Shown here piece after piece: positions 20,941 to 29,919 of a stretch of DNA of 37,922 bases. Within the stretch, counting starts at the first letter, position 1; every line of letters begins with the position of its first letter. Source of the stretch: Rickettsiales bacterium (GTDB lineage: Bacteria; Pseudomonadota; Alphaproteobacteria; Rickettsiales; Deianiraeaceae); NCBI GenBank assembly GCA_016735445.1, contig JAERRN010000076.1, positions 1 to 37,922 on the forward strand. The letters run 5' to 3'. The position numbers and the translations under genes were made by a program. The notes under the pieces are model-generated. The model ran no database searches. It was not told where the DNA came from and saw only the letters and a program-made list of their open reading frames with translations.

Positions 20941-21111
20941 TATATTAATTACTGGTTATTGTTTCCGTAAATAATGTTTATTAACATAGCAATATACGTT
21001 ACAAATACCAAGTAAAAACAAAGTAAAAACACTAAGGTTATTTTGTGTGCGTAATTGAGATAGGCTATTAAAAAATACTAAGGTCGCTATTGTTGTTTTT
21101 AGCCGTTATAT

Positions 21112-21178
21112 TTTAACACGGTGAAGCATTTAACACGGTGAAGTTGGCCGTGGTGAGGTAGAGCATTTTGACACGGTG
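21112..21178. repeat. Short direct repeats TTTAACACGGTGAAG (x2) plus a related third copy
   Basis: 21112-21126 and 21129-21143 are identical; a related GCATTTTGACACGGTG lies at 21163-21178. Confidence 0.85.
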
Positions 21179-21223
21179 CGGGCGTAGTTTTGCGCATTTA
21201 GCTGGCTAAATATAACGATATTT

Positions 21224-21898
21224 TTACTCTATATCGAGTATTTTATGTATTTGTAGAGATATATTATATCCTTTTTCTAGAGCAATCTCAGTTGTTAATT
21301 TTGTGTTATTTTTATTTTTCAACATATCCCCCTCATCTAATGGCTGAACATAAATAGGGATACCTATTTTTTTTGCTTGCAACTCTAAAGCGATTGGAAT
21401 TTTAGAGTATAAAGGGTTACTATCTGATAATAAAAACTTTAAACAAGATAATTTTTTTAATAAACTAGAATGTAAAGTTGTTATATTTCCATGTGTGTCA
21501 AATTTAGGCGAGCAAACAATGCGAACTTTTTTTGGCAATGTTCGCCAAATGGTTCCGTTTGTTTCTATTTGCACAGTAAAGCCAGCTTTAATTAAGTATT
21601 TACAAAGGTGCTCTATTGGTTGCAAAAATGGCTCTCCGCCGGTAATAACAACCAATTTTGTGCGACTGTTGGAAATGGATGTCACGTTACTAACAATATG
21701 ATTAATCTGCACCCTTACGCCATTATCAAAACTTGTATCGCAAAAAGAGCATTGTAAATTACACCCTTGCAAGCGAATAAAAACAGCAGGACATCCAGAT
21801 AAAACACCTTCACCCTGTATAGTGTAAAATATACTATTTACATTAAAAAAACCATCATACTTTTTAGTTGGTCTAGTAACTTTATTTTTGCCAAACAC
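21224..21898 (-). CDS. queE: 7-carboxy-7-deazaguanine synthase (radical SAM)
   Basis: FYTIQGEGVLSGCPAVFIRLQGCNLQCSFCDTSFD, VVITGGEPFLQP, VQIETNGT. Confidence 0.93.
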   Translation of the reverse strand: MFGKNKVTRPTKKYDGFFNVNSIFYTIQGEGVLSGCPAVFIRLQGCNLQCSFCDTSFDNGVRVQINHIVSNVTSISNSRTKLVVITGGEPFLQPIEHLCKYLIKAGFTVQIETNGTIWRTLPKKVRIVCSPKFDTHGNITTLHSSLLKKLSCLKFLLSDSNPLYSKIPIALELQAKKIGIPIYVQPLDEGDMLKNKNNTKLTTEIALEKGYNISLQIHKILDIE

Positions 21899-21923
21899 TA
21901 GATAAAATTAAGATAATATTATT

Positions 21924-22421
21924 TTACTGATGTTTGTAAAATCTCTTTAACATTTCGTTAATAAAAGAATTATATATTAACATCATTGCACCAAAAACAG
22001 TACAGCAAACCCCTATTTCTATAGCTGTAAGCCCGATTTGTCCACCAAGTAAAATTGTTGACGCAAACGCCTCATAGTCAAATAGGCTATAACCTAATAA
22101 AATACAAAGAACACCAGTTGTCCCATAAATTAACGCACCACCAGCTGCAAATTGTAGTGCAAGCCAGTTTGGTATTAACCTATTTAAAGCAGCAGTAGCA
22201 TCTTCGCTATTTTGTACAGACATTAACATGTCTCTCATCATAAATGCAACTGCAAATATTATACCAGATTGAAAACCGCCACCGGGAGAGACCTCTCCAT
22301 GAAACTGAATATAAAAACCAAACATTAATATAAGCGGTATAACAATTTTTGATAACAAATTTACAACTACATTTTCAATCTTTTTATTAGATTTTATTAT
22401 AGTTTTTATTTTTTGTGCCAT
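21924..22421 (-). CDS. MnhB/MrpB-domain protein (Na+/H+ antiporter subunit B-like)
   Basis: FYIQFHGEVSPGGGFQSGIIFAVAFMM is characteristic of the MnhB domain; multiple TM segments. Confidence 0.83.
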   Translation of the reverse strand: MAQKIKTIIKSNKKIENVVVNLLSKIVIPLILMFGFYIQFHGEVSPGGGFQSGIIFAVAFMMRDMLMSVQNSEDATAALNRLIPNWLALQFAAGGALIYGTTGVLCILLGYSLFDYEAFASTILLGGQIGLTAIEIGVCCTVFGAMMLIYNSFINEMLKRFYKHQ

Positions 22422-22691
22422 AAAAATACTGCCTTATGCAAAACAAAGAAAACCAACTTAAACACTAACATTGACATGAAAGTAAATCAAGCAAAAATTG
22501 TACACTAATATTGCCAATGTTATTTAACGACAAAGTAAAAATGCAGTATGTTTAATTAATCATACAAAAGTATATAGACAATTATTAAGATATCGTTCTA
22601 TTTATCAGTACCAAATCTTCTTATATTTTGTGTAAATTTGCATAAAACAATTAGCGTAATATTTGGTATTATTTTTATTTGTTTTATAAGG

Positions 22692-23183
22692 ATGGAACTA
22701 AAAATTTATTACCTACCAAGTAACGAGATGTTGTCGAGGTTGTGCGCTTTGGTATATAAAATATACAAACTACAACAAACCACAGTAATATTGCTAAGCA
22801 ATAAAGACGATATAACAGTATTGGACGATAAGTTATGGACGTTTCGTCAAGACGCTTTTATTCCCCACGGCATTGTTAATAAAAGTGTATTAGATTCACA
22901 ACAGTCAGTTTTATTAATTGACAAGTTGGAAGAGAAATTTTTAAACGATAGAAATAGTTTAATAATTACAACCGAAAGCGCAGAATTAATTATGAAAATA
23001 TACAATAGCTCTGCTGTACAAAAAAAGACAGCAAAGGACAATGATTTTTACATTATTTGCATTGTTCCATATGTTGATATTATTCCTTATAAAATAATTG
23101 AACAAGTTAAAAATTTTACCAAAACTAAAGGTTTAGCGCAAAAACAGTTATTACTAACAGGAAAAGAGTGGCAGGTCGTTTAA
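22692..23183 (+). CDS. holC: DNA polymerase III chi subunit
   Basis: MELKIYYLPSN...LLSNKDDITVLDDKLWTFRQDAFIPHGI; the ORF track begins at 22638 but the internal ATG fits better. Confidence 0.8.
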   Translation: MELKIYYLPSNEMLSRLCALVYKIYKLQQTTVILLSNKDDITVLDDKLWTFRQDAFIPHGIVNKSVLDSQQSVLLIDKLEEKFLNDRNSLIITTESAELIMKIYNSSAVQKKTAKDNDFYIICIVPYVDIIPYKIIEQVKNFTKTKGLAQKQLLLTGKEWQVV

Positions 23184-23462
23184 ACATGTGTAATATCAAA
23201 CGTATTACGACAATATGTCGTACACTATAATGCGATAGGTGCGTAGCTGAACCTTAGTAAACCAAAATAAATTAAAACCGCACGCTTGTAATTGTAGCTA
23301 AGTAGCTATATTAAAAATTAAAAAGTAACCAATGTAACCAATACAATTAATTGAAAGTCACGTATACAGCTATTAAGTTAACACAAACCCACAATGTGCA
23401 ACGTATAAACTAGGTAGCTATTAATAAAAAAAGGTTATATTGTCTGCTTTGCGCTATGCGTG

Positions 23463-24230
23463 TTATGCTGCTTTGTGCTCCTCATCGTCGGTATCATTTA
23501 GTATATCATGCATTTCCTTTTCAGCAATGTTTTCAATAATACTAGGTAGGTTCGCTTCAACCCAGCGTCTAACCTCAGAATGTAAAATATTAACAGTTAA
23601 CGCCGAAAGATTAGCCTCCATATCTTTGTTTAAAACAATGCTGTTATCAGCATTAGTGTTGTCAACAACCGAGCTACTGTTGTTATTTTTACTTAAAGCG
23701 GTAGATCTAACATCGTCCAGTTTGTTATTTACAGACTTATCTGTTGGTCTATGTAAGCTATTCCTGCCAAGATTCCGAACGCCATCAGTGCCAAGATTCC
23801 GAACGCTTTGTTGTTTATCATCTAATTCTTCATTAACATCTTTAAATATTTTGTCTAAATCAACAAGGTCTTCATTTGCAGATATTGGTTGAAAACTGGT
23901 ATTTCTTTGTAACTCTTCAAGCTCACTAATGTCACTAAGGTCAGCGTCTTGATTATCAACTTCATCTTGATCATTGTCAAAATCTAACTCTTCAAGCTCA
24001 CTAATGTCGTCAAACTCACTTAACTTATTCTTATAAGTATGCGAATAGCGATTGATAGTTTTATTTTGCAATTCAGCGTACGGGACAACTTTACTGTTTT
24101 TACCAGTTATGACTTCTTTAATTTCATCCATTGCTACCTGCGCGGATGATTTATTGATTTTATTTTTGCTTTGTGCAAACTCAGTAGAGGTAAGTTTATT
24201 AAGAGTCGGATTTCTTCTAAAGCTGAACAT
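23463..24230 (-). CDS. PopZ-like polar organizing protein / DUF2497 family
   Basis: C-terminal LHSEVRRWVEANLPSIIENIAEKEMHDIL resembles the PopZ C-terminal oligomerisation helix; acidic disordered centre; family-like N-terminal helix. Confidence 0.72.
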   Translation of the reverse strand: MFSFRRNPTLNKLTSTEFAQSKNKINKSSAQVAMDEIKEVITGKNSKVVPYAELQNKTINRYSHTYKNKLSEFDDISELEELDFDNDQDEVDNQDADLSDISELEELQRNTSFQPISANEDLVDLDKIFKDVNEELDDKQQSVRNLGTDGVRNLGRNSLHRPTDKSVNNKLDDVRSTALSKNNNSSSVVDNTNADNSIVLNKDMEANLSALTVNILHSEVRRWVEANLPSIIENIAEKEMHDILNDTDDEEHKAA

Positions 24231-24473
24231 GAGTTGTATATTTTACATTAATAAAAAAACGCGCAAATAAAATACCACGCAACCATCAAGGTAAAAGCGA
24301 GTAATTAACACTATATAAACGAGGAGAGGATAATATTTATTTTGCAACAATAAATAAATAAAAACACAAACATAAACAGGTAGAATACTTAAAAAATAAT
24401 ACAAATAAGTATAAATTTAAGCTAAAAAACTTGCTTTTCGGTACGTTAAAGTGTAGCGTAAAATGACATGTGA

Positions 24474-25075
24474 CAACATAAGGCGGGTAATGTAGATAAC
24501 AAAAAAGAACAAACAAATATTATAAATAATCAGGACATCCAAGATAAAAAAATGCCGCAGGTAACACAAATATCTCAGAAGGGAATCTAACAGAAATTAA
24601 AAAAATAGAAACCGAAATAAGCAACAGAAAAACGAAAGCAAAAAATGAAAAACAAAATAACGAAAAAAAGCCAAAATATACGATATTGGCGCTAAAGCAG
24701 GAGGAGTACTTTGGGAGGTTGGCGCGTTGTCTTTTGCGGTTGGTTTTATTACTATGCTTGTATCGTTAGTAATGCCAGTAATACTGGCAGCGGTATTTTT
24801 TCTTTTTCTATCGGTGGTATTTTATCGACTGCTATTGGTTATGAAGTAAAGTCGTTTGGTAAAAAAAACCTTAATCGAGAATAAAATTAATTTAGCTAAC
24901 GAGAAGGAAGGAAAAGATATAAAAGAGTTAGAAGAAAAAAATATAGAGAAAAGTAAAATGCAAAACAACAAACAGGAGTTTGAGCAAAAGCCAAAACACG
25001 AGCAAGCCGAAATAGATAGAAGAAGTAAAAAACGCATCTCTACAATAGACACAACAAACGCATCTCTACAATAAG
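24474..25075 (+). pseudogene. Membrane/coiled-coil protein gene split over several frames at homopolymers (pseudogene or slippage-decoded)
   Basis: Segments VDNKKEQTNIINNQDIQDKK / NAAGNTNISEGNLTEIKKIETEISNRKTKAKNEKQNNEKK / AKIYDIGAKAGGVLWEVGALSFAVGFITMLVSLVMPVILAAVFF / SFSIGGILSTAIGYEVKSFGKK / TLIENKINLANEKEGKDIKELEEK...ASLQ, joined at A7, A7, T6 and A8 tracts. Start uncertain. Confidence 0.6.
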
Positions 25076-25584
25076 GACGCTATAGATGCCCTTTATATAG
25101 TAAAATTGAAACACAAAACTATTATACTAACCCATTTAAAGCGTCTGTATTATTGCAATTTATTTTTTAATAAAAGGTGCGAATATTATTTGCTTACATA
25201 TAAAACAATAAATAAGCAAAATATTTACACACTTACGTGCGTTAACAATGTACCTGTTAAACAGGTCTCTTTTTGCATTACATACAATGTCTAGCATGTA
25301 GTTTTTTGTTAATAATCAAAAGATATCAACATACTTAGTTAGCACTTAAATATATTTACAATTGGGCACACAAATAGAAATACACAATAAAGTTGCAGCA
25401 ACGTTGACATCGAGTAAGTGATACAAGTTAATTTATATAACTTGGTTATTTAGTAAATATACTAAAACGGTGCTTAGCCAAAATAATTACAAGATAAAAA
25501 ATTAGACCAAGTAAATATATTTTTACTAAAGTGTAAATAAAGTAAAATTTACGCCGAAAGCAATGCTGTTATTTTTAAATATTA

Positions 25585-25628
25585 TATTTTGTAACTATTA
25601 AAAGAAACTATTTATTAGTTACAAAATA
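25585..25628. repeat. Perfect 13-bp inverted repeat with 18-nt loop
   Basis: TATTTTGTAACTA (25585-25597) and TAGTTACAAAATA (25616-25628). Confidence 0.85.
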
Positions 25629-26560
25629 ACAATACCGCAATAGATAATTATTGTTTAACCTTTTATCTTGCACATACGCTATACATAACAACATTAATGC
25701 AACATAAAGCAAAAAAAACTAACCACTAAAAGATTAGAGAAGTTAAAACGCAAGAAGCTAAAGCAATATTAGAATATAAAAAATCTGTAAATTAACTTAA
25801 AATTAAAAGTTAACACCAAGCTTTAAAATTAATTGTTGAAGATTCTTATACAGAACTTAAAAAGTTAAACTTATTATTAAATAATAGCTGTAATTAAAAT
25901 TTTTTAATAAAGTACGGGTATTGCCAATTTGCAGCATCTGCACTTTAAATATAAATTTAGCTTAACTGTGTAACCTTTTAAACAATCTTATCTAACAAAT
26001 GCGTTTAAAATACAACAAGACAGCTACCCTGCTTTTATTTGCGCAATTGTCAGTTTACACATGGCAAAATAGGGCGATATTAGCGTTTGTTATAGGCAAT
26101 ACATTAGCCCACAACAATAAGGTAAAAATCTTGTTTCTCTGAAAATAATAAAAAAATATTTACGGTTATTGTTAGTTTTAAAAAGTTAAACTTTACACAT
26201 TGTTACATAATGGCATTAGTGACGCGGAGCGTGTTAATCTTCTTGGTTTTATTTTCTGTAAATATCTATCTGAAAAACGGTATATTTTTGCTAACAAACT
26301 CCTTAAAAGAGGACGACATTAAAGATTGCACCAATATTGCCAATGAAGGGGACAATATTGTCGTGTAAAAATTACACTAAGTTCATCAACCCGTAAGAAG
26401 CATAGGGCACAATAAGTTAATATAATAGGTTTTATAAGTCGTATTTAAAAATATTTGTTACAGTCTGATTGTATATTGTAAATTTCTTGCCTTTTTACAA
26501 TCAGTTATTGGGCTTTACTCTATTTTAGAGATACAGTTGTTATTTTATATATTAATAAAC

Positions 26561-27832
26561 ATGTCAGATGATAAATCTGTAAAGTCGATATTTAATTTTT
26601 TGTATAAATATACAAAAAATTCTAAACAAGAAAAAAAAAGTATTGGACTGGTAGCAGTGCAAAAGGAAATAGAAAACGAATTACTTTCTAACGATGTACA
26701 CCGTATTGTTGTTAACAAAATAATGATAGCATTAAAAAATTACCTAATAAACAGCGCGGTAATACAAAACGAAAGCTCAGAAGAGGTAGCTATTCGATCT
26801 TTCAGAAGTTTACTAATAAACTCCATGAAAGGATCTTCACGCGAAATAACAATTAAAAACGATAAATTGTGCGTTATTACAGTGTATGGTTTTCCCGGTG
26901 TAGGGAAAACAACATTTTGCGGAAAACTAGGGCAATACTTAATGAAAGAAAGGGATGGTGTAAAAATTGCCATTGTGTCATTGGACTATAAAAGAAAAGC
27001 AGGACACGAGCAATTAGAGGCGATATCTAAATCTATAGGTGCGCGCTTTATACATAATTCTAATGTTTCACCAAATAATACCGTGTCAGCATTAGAGTGT
27101 GCAATAAAAAAAGCAGAACATGACGGTAACAATGTTTTAATCATCGACACACCAGCATTAGATTTTAATTCTGCTGAGGAAGTTACAAATCTACAATTAA
27201 TACATGGCGTCATAAGTAACAAACTAGGTCCACAGCATAATTTTAATTTATTTGTTGTAGACGGTATGATGGGCAAAACATGCTATGAGGTCACAAGTAG
27301 GGTTAGGCAAATTTTACCAATCAACAGCATAGCAATGTCAAAAGGGGTTAGCAATTTTGGAATTGGCTCTGTAATAAATGCGCGGTTTGGTTTAAGGAAG
27401 CCAATTTTATATGTTTCTTTTTCAGAGAGATTGAGCGATTTACAGAAATTTAATTTTTTAGATTTTGCAACAGATTTAATAAACAACGTTACGCGCATTA
27501 ATAAAATTGGACAAAGTAAAGAAGATAGGTCATTTAGTAACTTTTATGAGTTAAAAAAGCACTTAGTAGAATCAAAATCGTTAGAGAGTATTTCGCTTTT
27601 AACATCAAGCATTAAAGATAAAAAAGAGAGCAAGCTAAAGGCGATGGCTTTAAATTTCTTTTTAGAAGCTCAAATAGCAATTATAGACTCTATGACAATT
27701 CAAGAACGATTAAGCCCAAGTATAATAAACGACTCAAGAGCAAAAAGAATAGCAAATGGCTCTGGCGCAACGGTAAGTCAAGTGACAATTTTGTGTTGTC
27801 AGGTAAATAAAAAAAAATATAAAAATTGTTAA
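26561..27832 (+). CDS. ffh: Highly divergent signal recognition particle protein Ffh
   Basis: P-loop VYGFPGVGKTTFCGKLG; LFVVDGMMGKTCYEV aligns to the Ffh DAMTGQ region; C-terminus AIIDSMTIQERLSPSIINDSRAKRIANGSGATVSQVTILCCQ matches the Ffh M-domain core. Track start 26537. Confidence 0.85.
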   Translation: MSDDKSVKSIFNFLYKYTKNSKQEKKSIGLVAVQKEIENELLSNDVHRIVVNKIMIALKNYLINSAVIQNESSEEVAIRSFRSLLINSMKGSSREITIKNDKLCVITVYGFPGVGKTTFCGKLGQYLMKERDGVKIAIVSLDYKRKAGHEQLEAISKSIGARFIHNSNVSPNNTVSALECAIKKAEHDGNNVLIIDTPALDFNSAEEVTNLQLIHGVISNKLGPQHNFNLFVVDGMMGKTCYEVTSRVRQILPINSIAMSKGVSNFGIGSVINARFGLRKPILYVSFSERLSDLQKFNFLDFATDLINNVTRINKIGQSKEDRSFSNFYELKKHLVESKSLESISLLTSSIKDKKESKLKAMALNFFLEAQIAIIDSMTIQERLSPSIINDSRAKRIANGSGATVSQVTILCCQVNKKKYKNC

Positions 27833-27913
27833 AATTACTTTAAAGTATTGCACAACATATAAAGCAATATACACTACTAAAGTTAGCTAGGGTTTATTTT
27901 CTATTTCTGTACA

Positions 27914-28687
27914 ATGGTTCGTTTTCCAGACACAATACCGTCAATTCAGATTAGCGATAATTTTACACTTCGCACCTTAACGTTAGATAAGCAAGATATT
28001 AAGTGTTATTGGGAGTGTTATAACGATCCAAGTGTAGTACCGTTTTTGCCAGAAGATTGCGTTCCAAAAACTATACAAAACGCAGAAGAAGACATAGTGT
28101 ATTTAAATAACTGTTTTCAAGGTAAAAAAACAATATTTTGGGCAATTGCAGAATTAAGTACAAATAACATTATTGGCACAATTAACTTACACACAATAAG
28201 TCATTATCATAGCAAAGCAGAGATAGCCTATGAGGTTATAAAAGAATATCGCGGCATAGGTATTGCCTTTAGCGCGTGTAAGGCTGTTCTTAACTTTGGC
28301 TTTAACAATGTAGGTTTAAACCGAATTGAAGCAACAACGCTTACCAACAATGTGCCATCAACATGTTTATTGCAAAAATTAGGCTTTAACCTAGAAGGCG
28401 TATTGTCTGAATATAAACTTTACAGAGAAGAGTTTGTTGACATAGCAATGTTTGGGCTTCCATTTTGCCAATATAATCTTTTACAATCTAAAAAAGCACG
28501 AGGTCATTTGTATAACAGTAAATCTACTATTAACGATATAAGAAAAAAAAAACTAGAGATTGTGCAAAATAATATAACGAAAACATATAAAACGAGAGGT
28601 GTTGCAAAAGTATCGTCAAATAGTAAAAATGTGAAGTATGTTAATTTTGCGTCATTTAAAAATTACAAAGGTACCGCAAATGTTTAA
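27914..28687 (+). CDS. GNAT-family N-acetyltransferase (RimJ/RimL-like)
   Basis: IAYEVIKEYRGIGIAFSACKAVLNFGFNNVGLNRIEATTLTNNVPSTCLLQKLGFNLEGVL. Confidence 0.9.
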   Translation: MVRFPDTIPSIQISDNFTLRTLTLDKQDIKCYWECYNDPSVVPFLPEDCVPKTIQNAEEDIVYLNNCFQGKKTIFWAIAELSTNNIIGTINLHTISHYHSKAEIAYEVIKEYRGIGIAFSACKAVLNFGFNNVGLNRIEATTLTNNVPSTCLLQKLGFNLEGVLSEYKLYREEFVDIAMFGLPFCQYNLLQSKKARGHLYNSKSTINDIRKKKLEIVQNNITKTYKTRGVAKVSSNSKNVKYVNFASFKNYKGTANV

Positions 28688-29705
28688 TGATAAAAAAAAC
28701 TGTACCGATACAAATATTTGTATAGAAGAAATTTTATTAAATTGTGTTGCAAGTGCCGCAGTTGCTTGTCAACCGTGGGTTGGTAAAGACGACTCGAACA
28801 AAGCGGACCTTGCCGCTGTAAACGCTATTAAACAAATACTTACTTCATCTAATGCGCATTTTGAAATAAAAACTGGTGAAGGGGAAAGAGATAAGGCGCC
28901 AATGCTATACTCTGGTGAGCATTTTGGCAAGAAGTTATCACATTGCAACACTAGTGCGGGTTTTGCCAATTCCGCAATAGGCATTGCAGTCGATCCATTA
29001 GAAAATACAAATGCATGTAAAAATAATTTATCAGATTCGTTAAGCGTTATCTGTGCAAATAATGCAAATAAAATGATATCCGCTCCAGATGTGTACATGA
29101 ATAAATTAGCAACTGCAAAACATATCCCAGATGGTTTACTAAGTATAACAAACAAAATTGAAGACAATATTTTGAACTTAGCATCTTTTTTAAATAAATT
29201 ACCTCAAGATGTATCTGTATGCGTTTTAGAAAGAGACAAAAATAGATCTACTATAGAAGGAGTTAAAAGGTGTGGGGCAAAATTAATATTAATTCAAGAT
29301 GGCGATGTGTTAGCTATTTTAAAAACACATCCTCTTTTTGGCTCAATCGACTTATACGCTGGTATAGGTGGTGCACCAGAAGGAATGTTGGTATCTGGCT
29401 TTATTCAGTTAACAGGAGGTTTTTTTGAAGGTCAATTTTTAGCAAGCACAGAAGAGCAGCTATTGCGAATGAAGCAAAAAAATCTAAATACAAAAACAAC
29501 ATATGTGGCAAAAGAACTGATTGGTGAAGATCCGTTTTTTTGTATTAGTTTTGTAACAGACAGTGTTAAACCTAAGCCACGCCTAATTAAACACGGCGAT
29601 AAGTTAGTTTACGAGGTACACGTGTTTAAAGCGCAACCAAGCATGCAAGATAAAAAAAGTGAACCGCAATTATCTTTTAAAAAAGTCATCGTTGACATAA
29701 CATAA
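28680..29705 (+). CDS. glpX: Class II fructose-1,6-bisphosphatase
   Basis: KTGEGERDKAPMLYSGE, VDPLENTN, LIQDGDVLAIL, GIGGAPEGMLVSGFIQ; ATG at 28680 overlaps the upstream ORF end. Confidence 0.94.
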   Translation: MFNDKKNCTDTNICIEEILLNCVASAAVACQPWVGKDDSNKADLAAVNAIKQILTSSNAHFEIKTGEGERDKAPMLYSGEHFGKKLSHCNTSAGFANSAIGIAVDPLENTNACKNNLSDSLSVICANNANKMISAPDVYMNKLATAKHIPDGLLSITNKIEDNILNLASFLNKLPQDVSVCVLERDKNRSTIEGVKRCGAKLILIQDGDVLAILKTHPLFGSIDLYAGIGGAPEGMLVSGFIQLTGGFFEGQFLASTEEQLLRMKQKNLNTKTTYVAKELIGEDPFFCISFVTDSVKPKPRLIKHGDKLVYEVHVFKAQPSMQDKKSEPQLSFKKVIVDIT

Positions 29706-29919
29706 CCAATACACCGTAAACGCTACGCGGTCATGCAAGATGAATCCTAAAATGGCAATCTACAAACAACAACAGAGTATCGCACAAGAATAATACCGTA
29801 CACGTTGGTTTGCGTTAGTTATTAAATACAAGGACAACACTGCGCACCAGTGCTAGTTGTTAAAATTAACACACTGCAAATTTGTTACAAATTGCTAAAT
29901 ATACAAGCAGTTATCGGTA

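Noticed and set aside
25106-25294. 62-aa + strand ORF MKHKTIILTHLKRLYYCNLFF...
   Set aside because: Short, low-complexity, no supporting motif or neighbour context; likely chance in an AT-rich gap.
25730-25900. Lys/Leu-rich fragments (KIREVKTQEAKAILEYKKSVN*, HQALKLIVEDSYTELKKLNLLLNN*)
   Set aside because: Could be a gene remnant, but too short and compositionally biased to distinguish from chance.
26385-26410. ACCCGTAAGAAGCATAGGG resembling the SRP RNA apical loop (CCGGAAGGAAGCAGCC), upstream of ffh
   Set aside because: The stem does not pair properly around the tetraloop and flanking complementarity is lacking; not supportable as a 4.5S RNA without a covariance search.
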